Notes: generated by a model from the sequence alone, not told the origin. A DNA stretch of 64,000 nt from Amorphochlora amoebiformis (GCA_054601695.1 BAAHQB010000004.1:372001-436000), one strand, 5' to 3'. Positions 1-63,647 are shown, counted from the first letter of the stretch. Program-made: numbers and translations.

Positions 1-1075
<1,075 letters not shown>

Positions 1076-2000
1076 ATTGGATACTTTGCTGTATATGTTC
1101 TCATCTATTGTGTTTTCAGATACTAAAAGGGTTGGATGTAGAAATGTTGAGCTGTTCGTCGAGCGTTATGTTTCCGGGATATCATCTCCGCCTTACCGGC
1201 CGTACACTCCTCCGTCTTGATCGAAGTCACGTGCATTGGATAGTGCACTGCGGCGTAGAAAATATTATGTTATCTAGGTTATACTAGTTACTAGAGTTAC
1301 ACTGTGATCATAAGTTTCCCGGGTTGTTTTGAAGTTATCATTGAACTACTAAGGAGTCGAGGTATTTTACATGATCATCAAGATGAAATACTAGGCTGAT
1401 AGTATAGTACTAGTTATAGACTAACTTCTAGTCTCTACTAACCTAGTAACATTAGTATAGTACCACTTGACCACTAGTATTCAATTAGTATTAGACTAGT
1501 TAGATATGCTAGATGTAGACATCCTATTTAATTGAGTCAGTACCTAGAGTACTTTGAGTCAAACTTTACGGTATATCTACAGGTCGTTGACTAGCGTCTA
1601 GAGCATAACCACATGCACCGAAGTGTGTTTGGCTTCAAGTATTTGAACCTAGATTTTCGCAGCATCTAGTAGAGTATACAGTCTATTTACTAGTTATATT
1701 CTAATATGACCAGTCTATTACAAGTAGTCAATAATATGATGAATACACAACAGGCTTCGCAGGTCTCTAGGGTGTTTTATGAACCTGATCATTCTGAGGA
1801 GGCTAATGTGACTTCGACGGTCCCTTTTCTACCCTAGACACTGCCAAGATTTATATCCGAAGTGGGCAGTTCCATATATCTAGTTACATATATTGAGTTA
1901 ACAAATGGTGACGAGCTGCGGACTGAGCGCTGCAACCAAGGCAAGGAACATGATGGAGACCTGACCTGAAACGCAATGCGAGTGCCTGGATTAAATGTAA
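1076..2000. other. CTAG-rich unique segment, no secure gene
   Basis: Non-repetitive sequence of ordinary composition between AT blocks. A frame of about 50 residues follows a good acceptor (TTTTCAG ending near 1119) and stops near 1287; it could be a terminal exon of a plus-strand gene lying further left, but it matches no family I know. On the minus strand a short hydrophobic frame begins with ATG near 1955. From 1260 to about 1860 the palindrome CTAG occurs roughly 18-20 times, far above the one per 256 bases expected by chance. No coding call is made. Confidence 0.5.
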
Positions 2001-2481
2001 TTGTTATTGTCATATATATATATATATATATATATATGATATATATATATATATATATGTATCTAATATGTGTATAATATAATATGTGTGTATACATATG
2101 TAATATTACATACATTGTGTGATTGTTGTATGTTTAAAATACACACAAATACATACCACCAGTGAAACGCACATATCATATAGAACATAATGATTGCATA
2201 TGTACACACACACACACACATATATATATATATTATATATAATATTATATATATATATATATATATTTTATGTGTAATGTATTATAATAGCAATAAAATC
2301 TTATTTCCTACCTTTATATAAATATAATATATACATACATACATATATATGTAATGCATTTCCTACCTTTATATAAATATAATATATACATACATACATA
2401 TATATTACATATATATATATATATATTATATATATAATATGTTTATATATATGTATATTATATAGTATAAATATATATACA

Positions 2482-2527
<46 letters not shown>

Positions 2528-2643
2528 CATTTTCTTCATACATACATGTATAGATGTAAATGTGTATGTATATTTTCACACACAATACATAAAACATACA
2601 CATACATATATATACATATATATATACATACATATATATATAC

Positions 2644-2676
<33 letters not shown>

Positions 2677-2705
2677 AAATAATATATATTGACCATGAAA
2701 TGTCT
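2001..2705. repeat. AT microsatellite with a short tandem duplication
   Basis: (TA)n and (CA)n tracts. A segment of about 46 bases starting CCTACCTTTATATAAATA is present twice in a row (about 2308 and 2360). No gene is visible. Confidence 0.8.
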
Positions 2706-3586
2706 TCACTTGCCCTTTGACTCAAGCTTTTCGAGCACGCCCTTGGTCCACTTCACTGTCTCAACGGTTGGGGCGCCAAACTTGGTAAACATCCTGATGG
2801 AAATTGTCAAGCCAGCAGCAGGGTGAACGATATCAGTTTCTCGGGCACTTACACTTTGAGCATGTTATCCCACTCCGCCTTCGTGACGACCTTATCACTG
2901 TTGCAGTCTGCGTGCGCCATGGCCTGATTACAATTGAAGCTTTTTGGCATTGGGCGTATGGGTGTCTTGACTGTCAAGACGTGGGGTGTCTTGACAGTCA
3001 AGACGTGGGGTGTCTTGAAAGTCAAGACGTGGGGTGTCTTGACGGTCAAGACGTGGGATGTCTCGACAGTCAATGCGTGGGGTGTCCAGTGAATATATGG
3101 GGTGTATTTGCCAGTTTCCAACGGACTCTCTTTAACAGCCAAATTCTGGTATTGGGCGTATGGGGGTCTTGACAGTCAAGACGTGGGATGTCTTGACAGT
3201 CAATGTGTGGGTGTCTGACAGTGAACATATGGAGTATTTGCCGTTTTACAAAGGTCTAACTTACGGAGGCAGCTGACTCTCGTGTGCATAGATTTGATTT
3301 ACCTTGCCAATGTTCCCAGCCTCCTTCATCTTGCTTTCAAGTTCCTTTCGGTCGACTTTTCCATCTCCATTCGAGTCGAAAGCGGCAAAGATTCTCGGCC
3401 AAAGCGCCTCCATCAGCTCCTTAGTTTCCTGCTCAGTAGCACAGTTGTGTTTTTTACCTATTTTCCAGATCCGAAAACTAACTAAATTCGACCTAGGGCA
3501 ATGGAAAGACGAATAACAATGTGCGGGCGATAAACAGAGACGTGAAAAACTATACACACAAGTTCAGCGGGTTTAGCGGTGGACAT
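2706..3586 (-). CDS. Small two-EF-hand calcium-binding protein
   Basis: Predicted calcium-binding protein of 121 residues. Exons on the minus strand are 3586-3560, 3428-3265, 2939-2853 and 2793-2706; all phases agree and the stop is TGA at 2706-2708. The start is the ATG in MSTAKPAEL, followed directly by the first EF-hand helix. EF-hand 1 has the canonical loop DSNGDGKVDRKE (about residues 25-36). EF-hand 2 has DCNSDKVVTKAE (about 77-88), with Lys instead of Gly at loop position 6, so it may bind calcium weakly. The C-terminal helix ends in KLESKGK. It is calmodulin-like in fold but half the size, so no specific role can be given. The third intron is 59 nt. The second (2940-3264) holds a striking palindromic minisatellite. 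It diverges from the ZIP transporter across a 339-bp spacer. Confidence 0.85.
2961..3235. repeat. 24-bp palindromic minisatellite in the EF-hand intron
   Basis: About five tandem 24-bp units from 2961 to 3085, each with the perfect inverted repeat TCTTGAC-N-GTCAAGA followed by CGTGGG(G/A)TG. A second, shorter array with the same flanks (TTGGGCGTATGGG before it, ACATATGG(G)G..ATTTGCC after it) lies at about 3150-3235, so a segment of roughly 195 bp was duplicated with the array in it. It lies wholly inside intron 2 of the EF-hand gene. Confidence 0.9.
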
Positions 3587-3925
3587 GTCGGCTCCGGAAC
3601 TCCTCGAAATCTTCAAAGCTTCTCCGGGAGAGGCTGTCAGGAGTATACTTCGGGGATCCCCCGTAATCTACGGGAATCCCGACTGTGACATCGGCGGGAC
3701 ATTCCCAGAGGCGTGGACGGACAAACGCAGCGGCTTTTTTACAGCCTCAGGGAAGTTAGAGATCCCGGAGGAAAACGCACGAACTCGATAGTACAAGTCT
3801 AGTGAGCTGGAAGTCTGTTTCTTAAAATTTCCCAAAGATAGTCCTCAGAAATGCGATTATTTTGCTGTTGCAGTCGAGGAGAGTCAATCCGAACGCGCTT
3901 TTCCTCTCAACAGTCTTAAGCTGAG
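3587..3925. promoter_or_regulatory. Divergent spacer between EF-hand and ZIP genes
   Basis: A 339-bp spacer of normal composition between two start codons pointing apart, so a shared bidirectional promoter is likely. No TATA box or other motif is clear enough to name. A 70-residue plus-strand frame (3579-3791) overlaps the EF-hand start, has no splice context or family match, and is not called. Confidence 0.5.
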
Positions 3926-18051
<14,126 letters not shown>

Positions 18052-18486
18052 TATACTAGTTATGTTCTTATGATTTAATTGAGTTGTAATTTACTTTATC
18101 ACGTGATCCGTATAACTGGTAAAAACTTACTACTACTAAATCAGTACACTAGATACTAGTGATAACATCATAATTAATGTGATATACATCATGATCATAG
18201 AATTACTAAGAACTAGAAGGAATTACACATACCGTGATATATATACTTGATACACGTGTGTGTGTTTATATATACATATAATATTAATATTTTCAGATAA
18301 TTACATATCTAGATATGTTAAAAATGTAGTATATGGAAATATATATTATATATTATATATATATATGTGTGTATATATATATATACGTTATATACGATAT
18401 ATAAACCGTTTACACACACACATACATATGTCTATGTATTTTTATACATATATTTATATATATTATATATATATATATATATATAA

Positions 18487-18554
<68 letters not shown>

Positions 18555-18698
18555 AAATGTGTACAATTTTTTTCTGGGTTAGATGCATATATTCTAGATT
18601 TCATAATGGCCATTTCACATTTTATGTCAAATCCCCTTGATCAAGTGCAACCAGGCTGTGACCGCGACAACTAATGAATAAAAACCCTACGGCTACGC
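18052..18698. other. Convergent intergenic region ZIP / uL6
   Basis: Lies between two stop codons facing each other. The first 180 bases are unique and contain several CTAG and ACTAGT palindromes; the rest is AT microsatellite plus about 100 bases of unique sequence before the uL6 stop. No gene or terminator signal is evident. Confidence 0.7.
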
Positions 18699-19646
18699 TT
18701 ACTCATCAATAACGTGGCCCGTCTCGCTCACATAGATACCATCAAGGAACTTGCGGATATCCTTATTACGGACGAGCGCAAGCTGATGAACCTGCGCGGC
18801 AGACTGCGACACCTTCTGGATATCGGCGCCCTCGAAGACAAGCTCATCCTTGACCTCAGTGCTACGACGGCAGGTGACACCCTCAGGGAGGTTGCAGATC
18901 TTGGTCATCTTCTGTCCGACGAAGTTGCGGACCTCAACCTAACCAGATTGGAGTTGTGTGTATATATCAGGTACCGATACGTATCCTCTAAAAGTATGCA
19001 AGGGATGCAGATTACATAAGCTCGTATATAAGGGAGAGAGGAGAGGGGGGGATGAGAGGGGAGGATGAGAGGGGAGGATGGGAGGGAAGGATGGGAGGGA
19101 AGGAAAGACGCAATGATGCATTACAGTAGGAATATGTATTATTTTGGGTGTGGGTTAAGGGTGCTGACCCTCTTTCCGTCATTCTCGATGGAAGCTTGGA
19201 TGGGGAAGTGGTTGTAAACGAGGCGCATTTTGTACTGGAATCCCCTCTTAAGACCGGTCATCATGTTTTGGATGTGGGAGTAGATGGTTCGCACGACAGC
19301 CGCCTGCTTGGTGGTGCTCATCCATTTTTTAAGGTAGATCTTCTTGCCGTCGCAAGTGATCTTGAGCTACAATAAAATAGTTTTCCTCAGAATCTATCTC
19401 TTATAACATGGGTTCCATAGAATCCCCGCCCGAATAGCCCTGCCCCAACCTTAGCGTGTCTGAAATCCTTGGTGAGCTTCCCACGCTCGTGCGTGATGGT
19501 GACGACGCCAGACTTAACCTTCGCCTCAACTAATTTACAAATTAAATAGAATGAGACAATCTTTTGGATAGTCCATCCCAAGTATTGAGTTGCTACTTAC
19601 ATCCCTCGGGGATCTCAATCTCGCGCTGCACAAGCAGTGTCTTCAT
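18699..19646 (-). CDS. RPL9: Large-subunit ribosomal protein uL6 (RPL9)
   Basis: Cytosolic 60S ribosomal protein of the uL6 family, which binds 28S rRNA near the sarcin-ricin loop. Four exons on the minus strand: 19646-19601, 19529-19450, 19366-19169, 18938-18699; phases agree and give 187 residues against about 190 in animals and yeast. The N-terminus MKTLLVQREIEIPEG matches the family start. Core segments visible are VTITHERGKLTKDFRH, the domain-joining VVRTIYSHIQNMMTGLKRGF, YNHFP, FVGQK, and near the end KDIRKFLDGIYVSE. Introns are compact (about 50-230 nt) and nearly free of TA repeats, unlike the neighbouring genes, as expected for a highly expressed gene. The third intron holds a GA-rich tract (19027-19107). 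It is head to head with the next gene across 266 bp. Confidence 0.97.
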
Positions 19647-19912
19647 TCTTCGAGTGCGCGACGGCGAATTGGGAGGGACAATTACCTGATGTCCACCTCT
19701 TTTTCTCCGTGTACCGACAAACTAAAATAAAATCCTTTGCTTGCCGTTTCCGGTACCATCCGGCACTGACGGGCATTCCAGGATACAGCCCTAAGATTGT
19801 CACGATAGCATCCAGTGCAAACCTCGACGCTGTGGCCGCGCCGTGCACCTCCTTTAATCCATCTCCATTCTCCACCTTCCTCCCTGGACCTCCATACTCA
19901 CTACTTCTTTAA
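19647..19912. promoter_or_regulatory. Divergent spacer between uL6 and the next gene
   Basis: A 266-bp unique, AT-repeat-free spacer between opposed start codons, so probably a bidirectional promoter with a strong ribosomal-protein side. A long open frame runs through it on both strands (19637-19912 +, 19615-19875 -), without splice context or family match; I regard both as chance. Confidence 0.5.
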
Positions 19913-20790
19913 ATGAGAGCGCTGGGCACTATTGTGGTATGTTCAGTTGCTCGGTAACCTGGAGAAGACGTTTTGATTTCATGTTGCAGGTGGGGGTATA
20001 TCTGACGTTCCACGTTGAGTCTGCTGCTAAAGTGCGTATTAAGGCAGCGGTAAGATAAATTCGTCTAAGATCTTATTATTTATTCTCTTTTTGTCCTATC
20101 TCACTCCAGGGGTCAGGTCTGGCGAGGAAAATACCACATTCAATGGTATCGGACAGGTATCGCTATTTCTTCTGAGATATGTTCCGTTCCAACCGTTGAT
20201 TTGCATCTGAGATCCACGTCATTATGCTTTATGTGCTGTAGATGTTTGATGATAAAGGGACCGAAGAAAAAAACCCCTCTAAAGTCGTCAAGACAGACAA
20301 GGGCGCTGGTTCACGTTGCCCAGCAACAAGGCGTGGTATACGTTAATCCCTTGTCGACTAGTTTTGAGTTGATTATACTTCTACTCCTCAGCTCGGTAAG
20401 AACGAGGTTTCTCAGATGCTGGGTTTAGGCGGCTACGGGTGATCCTGTCTTAAACATTAATCTACTTCCACCACTGGGGTGGTGACAAAAAAAATTGGCA
20501 CTCCAATCCAAAATTCTATTGCATACTTACAGTTAATCATACGGAAACCAGATGAACGATATAGCCACACCACACCTTACGATCCTCCCGCATACTCGCC
20601 CGACTAATTCAAAATTTCAACCCTCCTTTGTCCGACATACATGATGCTAATTTAGAAACCTCTTTCTCTCGCTCCATGTGTGATCTTGCATGTTTGTCTA
20701 CATTCAGGTTTGGTACCGAGCAACTGACTGGGTTTCTGTCGTCTATGTTTGGGGGACTGGTACGCAAAGGGTCAGAGGGGGAATATATAA

Positions 20791-20878
<88 letters not shown>

Positions 20879-20992
20879 CATACACACACACTTATATATA
20901 TATATATATTTCATATTTAAATACATATCTACATATATGATGATGAAGCAAATCTTTCTCTTTAGAAGTGTAGTGCTTGTTTGCTCGGTTGA
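19913..20992 (+). CDS. Small secretory-type protein, function unknown
   Basis: Not recognised. Seven candidate exons (19913-19936, 19990-20049, 20110-20156, 20242-20335, 20392-20438, 20708-20759, 20966-20992) join in consistent phase with GT-AG borders and give 116 residues. The start [19 protein letters not shown] looks like a signal peptide. A basic stretch ([16 protein letters not shown]) follows. The C-terminal half is Gly-rich ([19 protein letters not shown]) and the last exon reads KCSACLLG before TGA. The last intron could instead use a donor at 20988 and continue to a short exon after the acceptor near 21739. The model rests on phase agreement only; the order of exons 3-5 depends on choosing the second of two possible donors at 20156. 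Confidence 0.5.
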
Positions 20993-35171
<14,179 letters not shown>

Positions 35172-36527
35172 TCTGGCCAATCCAAGCCCGAGTTCGTTAC
35201 GTCTCCTAGTATCTGGAGTATACGTATTAGATGTCCGTCGACAGTCCTGTAAAGCGCGCGGCAACTGTCGTGATCAGTGTACAGAGTCAATTATTATAAT
35301 TTTATCGATGAGATTGAATCCTATTCTGCATGACAGTCTCAGATGATCTAGCAAGCTCTCAGTAGCTGTGAACGTAGTCGATCTAGCCTACGACTAGTAC
35401 GAAGCCTGAAATGTATGGACATCTCAGATTCTAGGGATACTGCACGTACTAGACGTACGTACGTACGTACTTAGATCAATCATAAGTATACGTCTAGTAC
35501 ACAAATATCTGGAGTGTATATACATACGTATGTCTAGATGTGCCACTTGTACTGCTGTAGTTTGACATCGGATTACTACACGTACGTACGTACGTACTTA
35601 GATCAATAATAAGTATACGTCTAGTATACAAATATCTGGAGTGTATATACGTACGTAGGTCTAGATGTGCCACTTGTACTGCTGTAGTTTGACATCGGAT
35701 ACGTACGTGCCACTTGTACCTTTGTAGTCTGCTATCGGATATATCTACTAAATACGTACTCTGTGCGACTCACTAGTATCAACATCTATCGTGCACCTAC
35801 GCGATCTTCAGTCTACTAGTCTTCTTATATCTAGTGTATCACGGATAATGTACGTACTAGATATGTACTAGATATACGTACGTACACCTTGTGACATACT
35901 TCATGCACTATAGCTGCGTAGATTTGATTTAGATATGTGCAAGCGCATGTGACCTATAGTGTGACTAACCTGACTCATGTGCGCACTGCCGGCGCCATGC
36001 TGATTTATTCTAGCCATAATCATTCATCTAGACGGGCCGTAGCAGTGATACGCGACTTGAATGATCGCTTTCATCCAGGTATGTATACGTACATTTTGTT
36101 TGCTAGCTATACCTACCTAGTATATCCCAGACATGCGCATCCATACACTCTAGCTCAGACTAGTCAGAACTCCGATGATGCGCACTGGTCCAGCCTACTC
36201 TCATGCTGGATATCTAGGATATTTCCTAGCTAGATTCTAGATATTCTAGAGATAGATAGCTTTATAAAGATGATAATCAGCCAGCCGCAGTGATCATCTT
36301 TTTGCTGGGTCTAGGTCTCTAGATCTCTATGATCTAGTAGACCATGAGATAAATATACTAGATATATTCATCCCGGTGCTACTGTACTAGACTGTAGTAC
36401 AATAATTCCAGTGCTACTATATAAAAAGTACATTAGGTATCTACTAGATCTACTAGATCAAGAGCAACTACAAAATGATCCAGGTTAATTGATTCGATTT
36501 TGTACATTAACTAGATAAAGGTTAGAT
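35172..36527. other. Convergent intergenic region MscS / POLE, CTAG-rich
   Basis: About 1.36 kb of unique, AT-repeat-free DNA between two facing stop codons. It is very rich in CTAG, ACTAG and TCTAGA and in (ACGT)n runs. No open frame has splice context or a family match. It contains the 120-bp tandem repeat listed separately. Confidence 0.75.
35453..35740. repeat. About 120-bp tandem repeat, 2.3 copies, with ACGT runs
   Basis: Unit 1 is about 35453-35573 and unit 2 about 35577-35700, over 90 percent alike by eye. Each begins with (ACGT)4-5, runs through TTAGATCAAT.ATAAGTATAC and ends GTTTGACATCGGAT. A third partial unit (about 35703-35740) repeats GTGCCACTTGTAC..TGTAGT.TG..ATCGGAT. Confidence 0.9.
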
Positions 36528-50154
<13,627 letters not shown>

Positions 50155-50303
50155 CGCAAGTCGAGCGGGCCCTCGCGCGGGGAGTCCTTACGTTTTTGAT
50201 ATCTCACCAATGCATACCCGGATATTGATATTTCGATATTCGTATGGAATCCCGGGAATCCCCATTCAGAACCTCTGATAATCTCGGAGAGACTTGCATA
50301 GGC
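50155..50303. promoter_or_regulatory. Divergent spacer between POLE and the rhodanese gene
   Basis: Only 149 bp separate the two start codons, with normal base composition and no AT repeat. A shared bidirectional promoter is the simplest reading. No core element is clear. Confidence 0.5.
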
Positions 50304-57263
<6,960 letters not shown>

Positions 57264-57567
57264 ATGCTGGTTTCTATCATCTAGTCATATTATTGAAACT
57301 GAAGTCGGCCAGGCATTAAAAATGCATCTTAATCAAATCCGTGTTTTGCAACATAGAAAGTTTTAATACTTATAGCAAAACCGTTACTTTGGGTATTACA
57401 CTAATGTCACATCAAATATTACTCCTATTAAATGTTAGCCTAGTATAGTTGAAGAGTCTACCGGGTGTAGTCTTTACGATTAGTGCTGAATGATGAAAGA
57501 ATATACTTATCCTTTACCAATTATTGCTTGCAAGTCCAACTTGTAGAAGGCATGCGCGAAGTTTATG
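57264..57567. other. Convergent intergenic region, rhodanese / membrane protein
   Basis: About 300 bases of unique sequence between two facing stop codons. No gene is seen. It has a few CTAG sites but is much less enriched than the other convergent gaps. Confidence 0.7.
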
Positions 57568-57696
57568 CTACCCCCATAATTTTCCGTAAGTGGCCAGTGC
57601 GAATACTACCCCTGTAACGGGCGCTGCCACAGATACCAGGACGAGAACCTGTTAATATAATGCATTCATAGATGTACACACTCATAGCCTCAAATA

Positions 57697-57773
<77 letters not shown>

Positions 57774-57780
57774 TCAATAC

Positions 57781-57813
<33 letters not shown>

Positions 57814-57929
57814 AAAATATATTATGTATGTGTGTTATGTGCATGCGTATACACACGTATATATATATGCGTATATGCGTATATGTTTGCATCGATGTGT
57901 TATATATATTTACAAACACACACACACAC

Positions 57930-57974
<45 letters not shown>

Positions 57975-58285
57975 CATATATATGTATTCCGCCCTCACAA
58001 TATATTTAGTAGTAGCTAGGATAGGAGAGTGGTACAAGTCACAATACATTTAGCAGTAGCTAAGGATAGGAGAGTGGTACAGTGAGAATGTTGAATGACG
58101 ATCCCTTATATCTGTCTCCGTCCCAAGCGTCCGTGTACAGATCTTCTCGCTCCTATAGGTATGTGTATATGTACATTCATATGAATGTATGTCTATATAT
58201 ATATATATATATTACATACATAGATACATTAAAAATATTAATATATATATATAAACATATACATAAATTATATATACATATATAT

Positions 58286-58327
<42 letters not shown>

Positions 58328-58358
58328 GCATATGTAAAATTCATATAAATATGTATAC

Positions 58359-58407
<49 letters not shown>

Positions 58408-58788
58408 AGAGATGTAATATACCCCCCCAAGCACACACACACACACACACGCATATACACACTCACACACTAAGCATGCATACGCAAACTCACACACCCT
58501 CCCATTATTCGCCATTCGATTTGCCTCTCGTCGTCGGGCCAGCTGAGGGTTAGCAATCAGGTAAGGATGGGTTGAGGGAGTGTCTCTAGATTCGTGAGAG
58601 TGACCAACTGCGAACGCATTCTTGTTAGGGTTAGGGTTTGGGTTAGGAGAGAGGGAGAGAGAGAAGGGATGGGAGGAAGAGGGATAGAGGGAGGGAGAGG
58701 GAGGAGAAAGGGGGAGAGGGAGGAGGAGAAGGGAGAGAGGGAGGGAACTGCAGACTAGCTCTGGCCAACTCTCCCCTTCTCTACCCAA

Positions 58789-58819
<31 letters not shown>

Positions 58820-58885
58820 GTATACATTTTATATGTGTATATACGTGTACATAGGTGTATATTATTATTATTATTATTAATAATA

Positions 58886-58938
<53 letters not shown>

Positions 58939-59047
58939 GAACTTATAATATACCATATACATGTGCATACGTATTACATATAGTACTTATACATATACAT
59001 ATACAAATACCAACATACATATATAGATATACAATACATACATATAC

Positions 59048-59100
<53 letters not shown>

Positions 59101-59229
59101 CATATACATATACATATACATATACTTATACACATACATATACATAACATACACGTACATTATATAACATATACGTACATATACATACATATACATTCTT
59201 CAAAAACAAACTCATACACATATGCACAC

Positions 59230-59316
<87 letters not shown>

Positions 59317-60031
59317 CACATGTATTATACTTATACATGTGCAAACACATATACATATACAAATACATACACAAATACATATACATACACATACATATCT
59401 ACATCTAAGTATACATATACATTTAATCTAATGCACAACCACCTCCTCTGCCTCACTTCTTCCCTGGTTAGCATTCCGCGTCTTGTCGTACCAATCATTC
59501 CCTCCCTCCGCCCTCGACCGCCATCTTAAGTCAAGTTTAAGATCAAACCCAAACCATCAAATTGCAAACATTACCCGAAGCCTAGGGTTGGGGTTGGACC
59601 TTGGCACGTCGCCTCGCATCTGAGTAAATGCGGCAGCTGTCTGGGGAATCTTGGGATTCACCAAGCTCCCCGAGCGCAGGCCAGATATTCTTGACGTAAT
59701 AGGAGACGAAAGCTGGGGCGACTGCAAAAGGAATACATAATTGGGTTTTCGCGGGAAGGTATGCGAGTAAAGGAGTGTATCGGAGATAGGGAACGCCCGA
59801 GTGTGTTTCTGAACCTCAAGAGTCAAGAAACTGACAAACAAATTAAACAAATATGTTTTGATGAACTAGCACCCTTTTTCTTTTCCTTTTTTTTCTAGGT
59901 CGGAATACCCAGCCCAAAAACGAAAGAAAAAAATGAGTGATTTTGTGAATTACCCGCATCACTATCCGCACAGCTACGCATCCGACGGAAAAAATGAATA
60001 AAGCCTTTGGGAGAGACGCAGTAATCCTCAT
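57568..60031 (-). CDS. Small membrane protein with plastid-type presequence
   Basis: 149 residues in six minus-strand exons: 60031-59954, 59721-59600, 59524-59473, 58542-58498, 58152-58081, 57648-57568, all in phase; stop TAG at 57568-57570. Exon 1 encodes a signal-peptide-like [20 protein letters not shown]. Exon 2 is Ser/Arg/Pro-rich ([18 protein letters not shown]), like a transit peptide. The mature part is hydrophilic ([23 protein letters not shown]), then [20 protein letters not shown], a membrane helix [18 protein letters not shown], and the end ATYGKLWG. The C-terminal composition resembles small thylakoid membrane proteins, but I cannot name the family. Intron 3 must start with GC (GCTAAC) to keep phase. 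Intron 5 begins with a tandemly duplicated 44-bp donor region. Confidence 0.78.
57997..58084 (-). repeat. 44-bp tandem duplication over an exon donor
   Basis: CACAATA.ATTTAG.AGTAGCT followed by the AGGATAGGAGAGTGGTACA segment occurs twice head to tail (57997-58040 and 58041-58084). On the coding strand this is the last two or three bases of the exon at 58081, the donor GTACCA and the first 40 intron bases. About four differences separate the copies, so two equivalent donors lie 44 bases apart. Confidence 0.9.
58625..58760. repeat. Short TTAGGG run and GA-rich tract in intron 3
   Basis: TTAGGGTTAGGGTTTGGGTTAGG followed by about 100 bases of GGGAGAGAGG-type purine repeat, within intron 3 of the membrane-protein gene. 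On the coding strand it is pyrimidine-rich. Confidence 0.8.
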
Positions 60032-61805
<1,774 letters not shown>

Positions 61806-61943
61806 GTGGTGAGTGATACACACGACGATTTGAAAGGCCTTGAGAGGATTAAGAAGGTTAGGGTAATGGGGTTGGTTTATCGTTGGGGTTAGGTTAGTGT
61901 GGAGACTTTGCGATTGTATGTATATATGTTTATATATATATAT

Positions 61944-61977
<34 letters not shown>

Positions 61978-62085
61978 GTATATATGATATAAATATGTTT
62001 ACATATATTAGAAATGTATATATATATATACATTTAATTGTATATGTATATATAACAAAAATATATATATATATATATATATACA

Positions 62086-62124
<39 letters not shown>

Positions 62125-62178
62125 TATATATATATATATATATATGTTAATACATATATATATATATATATGTATGTT

Positions 62179-62214
<36 letters not shown>

Positions 62215-62246
62215 CTACCGACATATATGTATATTGATATTTATAA

Positions 62247-62288
<42 letters not shown>

Positions 62289-62592
62289 CCAGATAGTCCA
62301 AGATAAAAAGCTGAATATCGACGTAAATACAACCCTGACAATACCCCTAACCCGAATAACCCGTGTCGTATACCTATCCTAACCCCAGTCTACCGTTGTG
62401 TGCAGGTGGTTCTATGCCCTGGGGACATTACAACTATGCCAAACGCGGATTGGAAAATCAAGCCCGATCCAGAGGTGTATGTATGTATTATGTATGTATG
62501 TTATGTATGTATGTATGTATGTATTTATGTGTGTATGTATGTATGTATGCACGTATGTATGTATGTATCTATCTATTAATGATTATGTACAC

Positions 62593-62653
<61 letters not shown>

Positions 62654-62696
62654 TTGTGTATTGTATATATACATTTATACACACACACACACACAC

Positions 62697-62739
<43 letters not shown>

Positions 62740-62759
62740 TATATTATATATATATATTA

Positions 62760-62810
<51 letters not shown>

Positions 62811-63358
62811 TATATTATAATATAATATATATATACATACATAAACATATTCACACACCTACACACAATACCAACCCATCCTCTCTAATCTATCCAGAAA
62901 GTTCGAGAATATTCGACTCGAGTATCTCGAGTATTACAGATACTCAACTCGATACCGAACCACCGAGGCAAAGTATTCTGGGTCCCAGGTATGCACCACC
63001 TACAACCCTAACCCTAACCCTAACCCTAACCCTAGCCCTACCCTAACCCTAACCCTAACCCTAACATAACGTCAACTAGGCAACCACGATCCCCTGCCGC
63101 TATTTCGAGCAAGCGAAGAGAGTCCCCAGGAAGATTCGAAAGATTCTAAGAATTTTCCTGGAAATGTTCACGGGAAAGTTGTGGAAATCGCGCCGGGATT
63201 GCTGGGTTTGTGTGTGTGTGTGTGTGTGTCTGTGTGTATGTATGTGGATGTATATAAATACGTATATATACATATATATATTATACGTATATTACATATA
63301 TATATATATTATAAATATATATATATATATATATATGTGTGTTGAATAGTATATATGT

Positions 63359-63390
<32 letters not shown>

Positions 63391-63396
63391 CATGAG

Positions 63397-63438
<42 letters not shown>

Positions 63439-63553
63439 ATGAGAGTATGTTGTAAAGTAGCATATTATAGCGATATAATTATTATCATAATATATTATAT
63501 GAATGATTGTATAACGAACATATAATGCAATATTATATATATATATATATACT

Positions 63554-63647
<94 letters not shown>

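Noticed and set aside
3579-3791. 70-residue plus-strand frame MDMSAPELLEIFKASPG
   Set aside because: It overlaps the start exon of the EF-hand gene on the other strand, has no splice context and matches no family.
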